From Planctomycetia bacterium (GTDB lineage: Bacteria; Planctomycetota; Phycisphaerae; Phycisphaerales; UBA1924), in contig SXOY01000337.1 of assembly GCA_005776545.1 (NCBI GenBank), positions 1-6,105 of the forward strand: a stretch of DNA of 6,105 bases. The letters are read 5' to 3'. Every line of letters starts with the position of its first letter. Position 1 is the stretch's first letter. Below are positions 1 to 5,090 of this stretch, in pieces. Position numbers and translations under genes: made by a program. The notes below the pieces were generated by a model. That model saw nothing but the letters and a program-made list of their open reading frames with translations. It did no database searches and was not told the DNA's origin.

Positions 1-138
1 GGGATGAGAAAATCGGGGGCTGGATTGCACAGAAGATTGTCGATTGTCGTCTGTGCAGTTGAGATTAATGAATCGAATACACACGTAGAAGCTACTCGGA
101 GACTGTCTGGCACTGGGGTTCGATTCCCCACGGCTCCA
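1..138 (+). ncRNA. ssrA: tmRNA (transfer-messenger RNA), 3' portion; 5' part outside window
   Basis: tmRNA rescues stalled ribosomes: its tRNA-like end is charged with alanine and its internal frame adds a degradation tag. Seen here is the tRNA-like 3' end. The T stem pairs 114-118 with 126-130 around a seven-base TTCGATT loop. The acceptor strand CGGCTCC (131-137) and discriminator A138 follow, and they would pair with the GGGGCTG-type 5' end usual for tmRNA. The bases CGTAGAAGC (84-92) and the GGA/CTGG stretch just before the T arm resemble the conserved tmRNA tail. No tRNA fits, because nothing about 75-90 bases upstream of 138 pairs with the acceptor strand as part of a cloverleaf. An 8-bp hairpin (26-33 with 50-57) probably belongs to the last pseudoknot region. 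The terminal CCA is not encoded (TTT follows A138), so it must be added after transcription. The tag-coding part lies left of the window. Confidence 0.85.
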
Positions 139-172
139 TTTATTTCAGCATCAGCTGCTGGATGCAAAACTA

Positions 173-219
173 CAACACCCGCGCTGCGAAGATTCGCAAC
201 ACGGGTGTTGATGTTTTTT
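173..219 (+). terminator. Rho-independent terminator of ssrA
   Basis: A 9-bp stem pairs CAACACCCG (173-181) with CGGGTGTTG (202-210). After a small internal loop, a second stem pairs TGCGA (185-189) with TCGCA (194-198) around a four-base loop. A run of six T (214-219) follows within four bases. It lies 34 bases after the mature tmRNA end, as expected for an ssrA terminator. On the minus strand it also lies just beyond the mscL stop. There only a short T stretch (TTTT within TAGTTTTG) follows the hairpin, so bidirectional action is possible but weaker. Confidence 0.85.
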
Positions 220-234
220 GATAAACGAAATTGT

Positions 235-672
235 TTACTTACGAGAGAGCAGGTCGCGGATTTCCTTGAGGTAGTCCTTCTCGCTGGGACCAGCCGGCGC
301 TGCTGCAGAAGCGGGCTTCTCGTTGTCAAAGCGTTTCTTGGCGGCGGTGTACGCCTTCACCATGAGGAAGACGACGAAAGCCATGATCAGGAAGTTGATA
401 GTCTCGGTGATGAACGCGCCGTAGCCCATGGCGACGCCGTTCGCTTTGGCGTCGACATACTTCATGCCCGCTACAAAGGTATCTTTCTTGGTCAGCATGA
501 CGTACTGATCATTGAAGTTCACGCCGCCCGCAAGGCCCAGAATTGGACTTATGAGATGATCGATCAACGCGGACACAATCTTTCCAAACGCTCCACCCAT
601 GATCACGCCGATCGCGAGATCAAACACATTACCCTTAATCGCAAAATCACGGAAATCTTGAACAAAACCCAT
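235..672 (-). CDS. mscL: Large-conductance mechanosensitive channel MscL
   Basis: MscL is an inner-membrane homopentamer that opens under membrane tension and releases solutes during hypo-osmotic shock. The 145-residue product is close to the usual length (E. coli about 136). It begins MGFVQDFRDFAIKGN, the conserved amphipathic N-terminal helix. TM1 (about 15-45) holds the family signature DLAIGVIMGGAFGKIV. A periplasmic loop spans about 46-77, TM2 (about 80-107) contains ITETINFLIMAFVVFLMVK, and the cytoplasmic C-terminal helix ends KEIRDLLSRK. The linker before that helix is rich in Ala and Pro (118-130). The ATG at 672-670 is supported by an AGAAGGAG ribosome site 7 bases upstream and by the family N-terminus. 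The gene lies 105 bp downstream of aat and may have its own promoter. It converges with ssrA across the terminator. Identification is secure. Confidence 0.97.
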   Translation of the reverse strand: MGFVQDFRDFAIKGNVFDLAIGVIMGGAFGKIVSALIDHLISPILGLAGGVNFNDQYVMLTKKDTFVAGMKYVDAKANGVAMGYGAFITETINFLIMAFVVFLMVKAYTAAKKRFDNEKPASAAAPAGPSEKDYLKEIRDLLSRK

Positions 673-679
673 GTGAACT

Positions 680-687
680 CTCCTTCT
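680..687 (-). promoter_or_regulatory. Shine-Dalgarno site of mscL
   Basis: On the minus strand the bases read AGAAGGAG, with the GGAG ending 7 bases before the mscL ATG. This is the strongest ribosome-binding site in the window. It contrasts with the poor sites before aat, the small upstream gene, tsaE and the glycosyltransferase, and it fixes the mscL start. Confidence 0.85.
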
Positions 688-732
688 GTTTTGAGAGTCG
701 CCCCAATGAAGGAAGCAAACTCGTGAACGCGG

Positions 733-761
733 ACGATATCACCCTCTGACGATTCTTGCAA
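733..761 (-). promoter_or_regulatory. Possible sigma70-type promoter for mscL
   Basis: In the 105-bp gap between aat and mscL, the minus strand has TTGCAA (761-756) as a -35 candidate, a 17-base spacer, then TATCGT (738-733) as a -10 candidate. Each hexamer matches the consensus at four of six positions. Transcription would start near 726 and give a leader of about 54 bases. Hexamers this weak occur often by chance, and read-through from aat is an alternative. Confidence 0.3.
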
Positions 762-777
762 GCCAGCGACGGCCGCC

Positions 778-1464
778 CTAGCGGGCATTTTGGTCCCAGA
801 CGCGGTTCTTATCTCGCAGTTGCGCAAGCACCTTCATATACTCCTTTGCGGATATCTCAAATGCACCAAATTGCGCTGTATGCGCATTGGCAATCTGGCT
901 ATCAAGTACCTTAAACCCACATTGGCGCAAGTGGCCCACGAGGTGGATCAGGCAGACTTTACTTGCATCGGTGCCTCCCCATTGCGGTCGGCTGAACATG
1001 GACTCGCCGCAGAATATGGCGCCAATCGCAACGCCATATAGCCCCCCGACCAGCATCTTGTGATCGACGACTATCGCGTCTGGTGGAACGTCTGCAGGGC
1101 ACGGGAGCCAGGCTTCGACGCTGTGGGCGTGTCCGGCGTTATGCAACTCTATATAAGCTTCTACGATATCATTCGAAAGCCAATTGCCGTCCCCATCGCG
1201 TGGTTGTGCGCACGAACGAATGACCGCCGCGAAATTGCGGTCGATTGTGATTTCAAATCGATTCTGCCTCACTTTTGCGCCGAGCGTCCTTGAGACGTGA
1301 AATCGCTCATCGAGTGGGATGAGACACCGCATCTGAGGCTGTACCCAGTCGACTTCGAGTGGGTCATCGCCCATCCCGGCCATTGGAAAGTACCCCTCGC
1401 GATACAGCGAGAGGATGCCTTCGACCAGAGACATGCCTTCTGGAATCGGGAGCATTGTTATCAA
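778..1464 (-). CDS. aat: Leucyl/phenylalanyl-tRNA--protein transferase Aat
   Basis: Aat moves Leu or Phe from aminoacyl-tRNA to the N-terminal Lys or Arg of proteins, creating N-degrons for ClpS/ClpAP. The product (228 residues from the TTG at 1464; E. coli 234) has the family motifs GYFPM (24-28), WVQPQMR (40-46), VEAYIELHNAGHAHSVEAW (101-119), GGLYGVAIGAIFCGESMFS (140-158) and ASK (167-169), then VLDSQIANAHTAQFGA (186-201). E154, D188 and Q190 correspond to catalytically important E156, D186 and Q188 of E. coli, as I recall them. The N-terminus is short and lacks the LLALGGDLS stretch of the enterobacterial form. About 14 extra residues (near 121-135) sit before the LVGG motif, and a few more (161-165) precede ASK. 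The start is uncertain: the TTG overlaps the TGA of the upstream gene, whereas the ATG at 1455-1453 begins 5 bases after that TGA. Neither has a clear ribosome site, so translational coupling is likely. Confidence 0.95.
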   Translation of the reverse strand: MITMLPIPEGMSLVEGILSLYREGYFPMAGMGDDPLEVDWVQPQMRCLIPLDERFHVSRTLGAKVRQNRFEITIDRNFAAVIRSCAQPRDGDGNWLSNDIVEAYIELHNAGHAHSVEAWLPCPADVPPDAIVVDHKMLVGGLYGVAIGAIFCGESMFSRPQWGGTDASKVCLIHLVGHLRQCGFKVLDSQIANAHTAQFGAFEISAKEYMKVLAQLRDKNRVWDQNAR

Positions 1465-1805
1465 TTCGAATTATTCATGCGCTCGGGATCTGGAAAGTCG
1501 CGATATAACGCGCTCTTGAAGTCAATTGCGTTTGAATACACAGGTCGATGCAGTTCTTCGACTTTTCCCGAACGTGTAGCGACGGTCGAAAACGCCTTGT
1601 CGAGTTGGGCCAAGTCATTGGTCCAAACTCGAATATGAAATTCGCCCAGGCCTTCGGGACCAAATCCAAATTTCCGCCGAGTCAATGACCATCCTTCGAT
1701 CGAACCTTCATCCTTGAGAAAATCGAGATATGCCTTGACCGCTGCGGCCCATTCAAGGTCTTTTCGTGAGTCTCTCAAATTCGCCCACATTTCGTAGTAA
1801 TTCAT
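1461..1805 (-). CDS. Small conserved protein of unknown function (DUF6614-like)
   Basis: This gene encodes a 114-residue soluble protein starting MNYYEMWANLRDSRKDLEW. It resembles a family of about 110-residue bacterial proteins that I recall as DUF6614. The features behind this are the MNxYExWxxLRD start, the basic RRKFGFGPEGLGEFHI block (about 43-58), DLAQLDKAFSTVATRSGKVE (about 64-83) and the ending SALYRDFPDPE. The alternation of strands and helices suggests a small ferredoxin-like alpha/beta fold, which is an inference. No catalytic motif, signal peptide or membrane segment is visible. The frame is open upstream to 1898, but those 31 residues look unlike protein coding, overlap the tsaE region and precede the family-like start, so I chose the ATG at 1805-1803. 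No clear ribosome site precedes it. Its TGA overlaps or abuts the start of aat, so the two form an operon. Function is unknown. Confidence 0.75.
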   Translation of the reverse strand: MNYYEMWANLRDSRKDLEWAAAVKAYLDFLKDEGSIEGWSLTRRKFGFGPEGLGEFHIRVWTNDLAQLDKAFSTVATRSGKVEELHRPVYSNAIDFKSALYRDFPDPERMNNSN

Positions 1806-1831
1806 GGCCCAAGCGTATCTACGATTCGATC

Positions 1832-2503
1832 GTGCTGGAAGTTTCACGTGTGACAGATTCTCTCGATGCCACCTTTGCCCTTGCATGCGGGCTGGCATCT
1901 TTGCTGCGCGCAGGCGACACTGTCCTCCTTCAGGGCGAACTTGGAGCGGGCAAGACTACCTTTACCCGTGGCGTGATGTCTTATTTCAACCCCACATCAC
2001 CCAATGTCTCCAGTCCTACGTTCGTTATGGTGAACCAATATCCGGTGAGCCAGAACGTCAATAGAATTCAAAGCGTGACACACGTCGATGCGTATCGACT
2101 TGGTTCCACCGCCGACCTGGATGCGCTTGGCTGGGACCAGCTATTTTCAGAGCAAGGCGCCGCTGCCCCGGGAACCGTGGCCCTGATTGAGTGGCCCGAA
2201 CGGATAACGGAAGCTCTGCCGCGGCATGGGGCGATTGTGGTTGAGTTGTTTCATGCGGGCCAGGCCTCGCGTGAGTTCAAGTTTTCTTTTCCTGATGCAA
2301 TCAAAGAGCGTCCGGAAACTCGCTTGTTTTTAGAACGGGAGCCAGCGATTTGCCCGACCACCAAAGCGTGGGTTTCGCCTACAAATCAGGCGTATCCGTT
2401 CGCGAATGACCGGGCCAGAATGGCGGACCTGGGCAAATGGATGAGCGGGGCTAACACGATCAGCAGACCCGCAACCGAAGATGATGCACCCCCCGGCAAA
2501 TAG
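1832..2503 (+). CDS. tsaE: TsaE (YjeE) tRNA t6A-synthesis ATPase with a degenerate YacG-like C-terminal domain
   Basis: TsaE is the small ATPase that works with TsaB and TsaD to make N6-threonylcarbamoyl-adenosine at tRNA position 37. From the GTG at 1832 the protein is 223 residues, against about 150 for E. coli. Visible motifs are the P-loop GELGAGKT (35-42), SSPTFVMVNQY (60-70), HVDAYRL (84-90) with the conserved Asp, and ALIEWPERI (117-125). The TsaE core ends near residue 165. A tail at 174-223 (CPTTK, then YPFANDRARMADLGKW, then an acidic end) follows the YacG zinc-finger pattern but keeps one of four cysteines. Starts: the frame is open from GTG 1766. GTG 1832 gives the most family-like N-terminus, while GTG 1850 has a GGAAG 8 bases upstream and would lose six residues. 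The gene is divergent from the small gene at 1805 and probably cotranscribed with the glycosyltransferase 21 bases downstream. Confidence 0.92.
   Translation: MLEVSRVTDSLDATFALACGLASLLRAGDTVLLQGELGAGKTTFTRGVMSYFNPTSPNVSSPTFVMVNQYPVSQNVNRIQSVTHVDAYRLGSTADLDALGWDQLFSEQGAAAPGTVALIEWPERITEALPRHGAIVVELFHAGQASREFKFSFPDAIKERPETRLFLEREPAICPTTKAWVSPTNQAYPFANDRARMADLGKWMSGANTISRPATEDDAPPGK
2351..2461 (+). other. Degenerate YacG (DUF329) zinc-finger-like domain within TsaE
   Basis: YacG is a small zinc protein reported to inhibit DNA gyrase. Its pattern is CPxCGK, then about 15 residues, then PFCSxRCxxxDLGxW. Here the tail reads CPTTK (174-178), YPFANDRARMADLGKWMSGANTI (188-210), then an acidic Pro-rich end, as in YacG. 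The first cysteine (TGC, 2351-2353) remains. The other three ligand positions are Thr177 (ACC, 2360-2362), Ala191 (GCG, 2402-2404) and Ala195 (GCC, 2414-2416). The spacing between the last two (four residues) and the DLGxW core are intact. Zinc binding is therefore unlikely, although the fold may be kept. Each codon differs from a Cys codon at two or more positions, which argues against a sequencing error. The homology claim rests on reading motifs by eye. Confidence 0.75.
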
Positions 2504-2524
2504 TCGCCCCCTACGCTTACGACC

Positions 2525-3364
2525 TTGGCCGATGCTCCACTTCGCAATACAGAAATTGACCCGGTGCTTGTTGAAGTCAAGCCCGTGGATATCACCACGC
2601 TCCGCGGCGGTCCGCTGACGATCGCGCCCGATACCACCGTGGCATTGCCGGTGTACAACGAAGCGGGGACAATCCGGGCGACGCTTAACGCGATCATTCC
2701 GTTTTCAGATGCGCACCCGCAGTTTGAATTTGTGTTTGTGGATGATGGGTCGCGTGATGGCACCTCTGGAGCAATTTCTGACTTGATCTCATCTCGCCAG
2801 GATCTACGCCGCCACAAACGGATCTCACTGCTTGAATGCAAGGTGAACGGCGGGAAGGGTCGAGCGATTTCGACTGCGCTGGAATTGACTCGCAGCGACT
2901 ATTTCTGTTTTCTTGATGGCGATCTTGCGTATTCACTAGATCACCTGCTGAAATTGCGATCTGCTCTCAACACTTCGCAGGTGGTAATCGGGTCGCGAGC
3001 ATTGATTGCCGGCGAAGATCTTGAAGTGCGATTCACTCGCCGCGTCCTGGGAATGGGTTTCAATCGCATCGCTCGCTCGTTGCTTGGTCTGCCTTTCAGA
3101 GATACACAAGCGGGACTCAAAGGCTTTCGCACCGCCGATGCTCGTGAGATCTTCAAACGGATGCGCCTCACCGGTTTTGCGTTTGATGCCGAAGCGCTCT
3201 ACATCGCCCATCACCTGGGCATGTCGATAGCGGAAATTCCGGCTCACGTCAGCGAACATCATCGAGCCAAGCAGTCCAACGTGAACCTGATCACCGAGCC
3301 GCCAAAGATGCTGGCGCAGCTTGCAGGAATTCGCCTGCGCGGAATTCAGGGCAAGTACGACTGA
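2525..3364 (+). CDS. Family 2 glycosyltransferase, dolichyl/polyprenyl-phosphate sugar transferase type
   Basis: This is a cytosolic GT-A fold enzyme of about 279 residues with no evident membrane helix. Motifs in order are ALPVYNEAGTI (40-50), FVDDGSRDGT (71-80), NGGKGRAI (108-115), FLDGDLAY (129-136) with the metal-binding DxD as D131-G-D133, VIGSR (154-158), FRDTQAGLKGFR (191-202) and GFAFDAEAL (217-225). The GGKG, DTQAGLKGF and FAFDAEAL set is typical of the dolichyl-phosphate glucose/mannose synthase group. It probably moves a sugar from a nucleotide donor to a lipid phosphate; donor and acceptor cannot be read from sequence. The start is uncertain. TTG at 2525 gives 279 residues and GTG at 2564 would give 266. 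Neither has a clear ribosome site, and the conserved domain begins near residue 37 in either case. It lies 21 bases after tsaE on the same strand, and its stop is 2 bp from that of convergent gspE. Confidence 0.9.
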   Translation: MADAPLRNTEIDPVLVEVKPVDITTLRGGPLTIAPDTTVALPVYNEAGTIRATLNAIIPFSDAHPQFEFVFVDDGSRDGTSGAISDLISSRQDLRRHKRISLLECKVNGGKGRAISTALELTRSDYFCFLDGDLAYSLDHLLKLRSALNTSQVVIGSRALIAGEDLEVRFTRRVLGMGFNRIARSLLGLPFRDTQAGLKGFRTADAREIFKRMRLTGFAFDAEALYIAHHLGMSIAEIPAHVSEHHRAKQSNVNLITEPPKMLAQLAGIRLRGIQGKYD

Positions 3365-3366
3365 AA

Positions 3367-5076
3367 TCAGTGCAGCACGCGGAAGAGCTCTTCCTTTGTC
3401 GTCAGTCCTTGCGCCGCCTTCAACTCGGCATCTTCGCGCATCGGACGGAAACCGCCCTTGATTGCAGTCTCATAGAGCGTCACAGAATCTGCGTTCTGCC
3501 CAGTAATGCGCCGCAGATCATCGGTCACGTTCATGAGTTCGTAGATCGCCATGCGGCCGCGGAAACCGGTTCCGTAACAGTTATCGCAGCGAACCTTGTT
3601 CACCAGAGCTGTGCCGCCGCAGACCTTACAGGTGCGACGAACTAGTCGCTGTGCCAGCACGGCGAGCAACGAACTGGTCACAAGATATGGCTCGATGCCG
3701 ATGTCGATCAGACGCGGAATCGCGCTGGGTGCATCATTAGTGTGAAGCGTTGCGAGCACAAGGTGGCCCGTGAGCGATGCCTGAATTGCAAGCTGCGCAG
3801 TCTCGGCGTCGCGAATTTCACCGATGAGAATAACATCGGGATCCTGACGCAAGAGTGAGCGAAGACCGGTAGCAAATGTCACGCCGCGCTTGGGGTTGAC
3901 CTGCATCTGCGAAATGCCATCGAGGTGGTATTCAACCGGGTCTTCGATGGTCATCACGTTGCGGTGCGTGCGGTCGATCTGCGCGAGCGCTGCATACAAG
4001 GTCGTCGTCTTACCTGAGCCAGTCGGACCGGTCACAAGAATAATGCCGGTTGGTCTCTCTATGAGATCAACGAGCTGCTCCTGCATGCCCTTCTGCATGC
4101 CGATCTGATCGAGCGAGAGCTGGGTCTGACTCTGATCGAGCAGGCGCATGACGAGTCGCTCGCCGTACACGCTGGGAATACACGAGAAACGTATATCGAC
4201 TTTGCGGCTGCCGATACGCACGCTCGTATAGCCGTCCTGCGGCGAGTGACGATTGGCGATATCAAGCTCGGTCATGACCTTCAAGCGGCTGGAAATCGCA
4301 GGTGCAAGCGAGAGTGGCGGCGTGAACGCATCCTGCAACATGCCGTCGATGCGGAAACGAATGACGAGTTTATTTTCCTGCGGGTGAACGTGAATATCGC
4401 TGGCGCGGCGACGGAGCGCCTCGAACAAAATCATGTTTACCAGGCGGATGACCGGCGTCTGCCGCGCAAGCTGCAAAAGATCGGTCGATTGACCCGCGCT
4501 TCCGGCGGCGGCGGCGATCGCCCGCTCATCCAGCGGCATTTCGTCGACGATTTCAGTGACCAGGTCCTGCCGCTGTTCATAGCCGCGGTTGATGAGATTG
4601 ACAACGCTGGCGCGAGGCGAGAGTACGAGTCGAATCGGCATTTCCAGCGAGTCTTCAATGACGCGAAAGACTGCGGGCTGAAGAGGCTGGCTGGTGGCGA
4701 CGATCATGACGCCGCCTTCGCTGGCGATTCCGGCGGCCTGATGATGGCGGGCCATTTCAGCGGTGATGGTCTCGTAGAAGCGTGACGAGGATTCGGCGAG
4801 TTTTGGCTCTGCGTCGTATTTCAAACCCGTGCGTTTGGCGAGCATCTCCAGCGCGGCATGCTCGTCGATCGCAAGAAGCGAAAGCAACGTGTCCCAGGGT
4901 TCAACATCGCTGCCATCGAGCTGGCTGAAATGCTGTAGCTGGTCGCCTTTGATCTTGAAAATGCTGAACTGCTCGGCAGCGCGATTCCAATCGCCGATGG
5001 CGAAGAGATCGGTCGAACTGCTTGCGGCCGCGGCAGTCCGCGCCAATACACTCTGTTTCCCGTTAGATTCTGCCAT
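3367..5076 (-). CDS. gspE: Type II secretion / type IV pilus-like assembly ATPase GspE
   Basis: GspE is the cytoplasmic hexameric ATPase that drives pseudopilus assembly in type II secretion. The product has 569 residues. The N-terminal part (about 60-170) resembles the MshEN/GspE N-domain that docks to the inner-membrane platform. The catalytic part has the Asp box RRRASDIHVHP (222-232), Walker A GPTGSGKTT (350-358), TIEDPVEYHLDGISQMQVN (376-394), Walker B DVILIGEIRD (414-423) with E420, and the His box GHLVLATLHTND (437-448). A four-cysteine zinc motif (C483, C486, C497, C500) is followed by GTGFRGRMAIYEL. All key ATPase residues are present. The spacer between the cysteine pairs is 10 residues, shorter than I expect for classical GspE. 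The ATG at 5076-5074 overlaps the gspD TGA by one base (TGATG), with GAGGG 9 bases before that A. PilB is an alternative, but the adjacent secretin and C-terminal form favour GspE. No gspF follows. Confidence 0.95.
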   Translation of the reverse strand: MAESNGKQSVLARTAAAASSSTDLFAIGDWNRAAEQFSIFKIKGDQLQHFSQLDGSDVEPWDTLLSLLAIDEHAALEMLAKRTGLKYDAEPKLAESSSRFYETITAEMARHHQAAGIASEGGVMIVATSQPLQPAVFRVIEDSLEMPIRLVLSPRASVVNLINRGYEQRQDLVTEIVDEMPLDERAIAAAAGSAGQSTDLLQLARQTPVIRLVNMILFEALRRRASDIHVHPQENKLVIRFRIDGMLQDAFTPPLSLAPAISSRLKVMTELDIANRHSPQDGYTSVRIGSRKVDIRFSCIPSVYGERLVMRLLDQSQTQLSLDQIGMQKGMQEQLVDLIERPTGIILVTGPTGSGKTTTLYAALAQIDRTHRNVMTIEDPVEYHLDGISQMQVNPKRGVTFATGLRSLLRQDPDVILIGEIRDAETAQLAIQASLTGHLVLATLHTNDAPSAIPRLIDIGIEPYLVTSSLLAVLAQRLVRRTCKVCGGTALVNKVRCDNCYGTGFRGRMAIYELMNVTDDLRRITGQNADSVTLYETAIKGGFRPMREDAELKAAQGLTTKEELFRVLH

Positions 5077-5090
5077 CAGCGCGAGCCCTC
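5074..5090 (-). promoter_or_regulatory. gspD-gspE translational coupling junction (TGATG) with ribosome site
   Basis: On the minus strand the gspD stop TGA (5078-5076) shares its last base with the gspE ATG (5076-5074). A GAGGG stretch (5090-5086) inside the gspD 3' end lies 9 bases before the ATG. This arrangement favours re-initiation by ribosomes finishing gspD, and it supports the chosen gspE start. Confidence 0.75.

Noticed and set aside
63..138. Ordinary tRNA gene ending at 138
   Set aside because: A T arm and acceptor strand are present, but no matching 5' acceptor strand, D arm or anticodon arm lies at tRNA distance. The tmRNA-like tail fits better.
4..726. Long plus-strand frame (240 codons) across ssrA and mscL
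   Set aside because: It runs through the tmRNA and its terminator and lies antisense to a clear mscL. The translation has no recognisable motif.
773..784. Small CCGC/GCGG hairpin near the aat stop as a terminator
   Set aside because: It has only four base pairs, and no T run follows on either strand.
1806..1898. N-terminal 31-codon extension of the small conserved gene
   Set aside because: The residues before MNYYEMW do not look like protein coding, they overlap the tsaE 5' region on the other strand, and the family-like sequence starts at the internal ATG.
1804..2064. ATG-initiated plus-strand frame at the tsaE 5' end, suggesting a frameshifted start
   Set aside because: The TsaE frame is continuous with a family-like N-terminus from GTG 1832. 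The ATG 1804 frame encodes Cys/Arg-rich nonsense.
2386..2841. Minus-strand frame of 151 codons across tsaE and the glycosyltransferase
   Set aside because: It is antisense to two recognised genes. The translation is low-complexity Ser/Val/Gly without family features.
3327..3347. Two GAATTC copies near the glycosyltransferase 3' end as a regulatory repeat
   Set aside because: They encode the repeated Gly-Ile in GIRLRGIQ. The AT-rich stem has no T run and no sign of a function.
4246..4785. Plus-strand frame of 179 codons antisense to gspE
   Set aside because: It lies wholly within the well-conserved gspE. The frame is a by-product of that gene's codon use, with no motif or ribosome site of its own.
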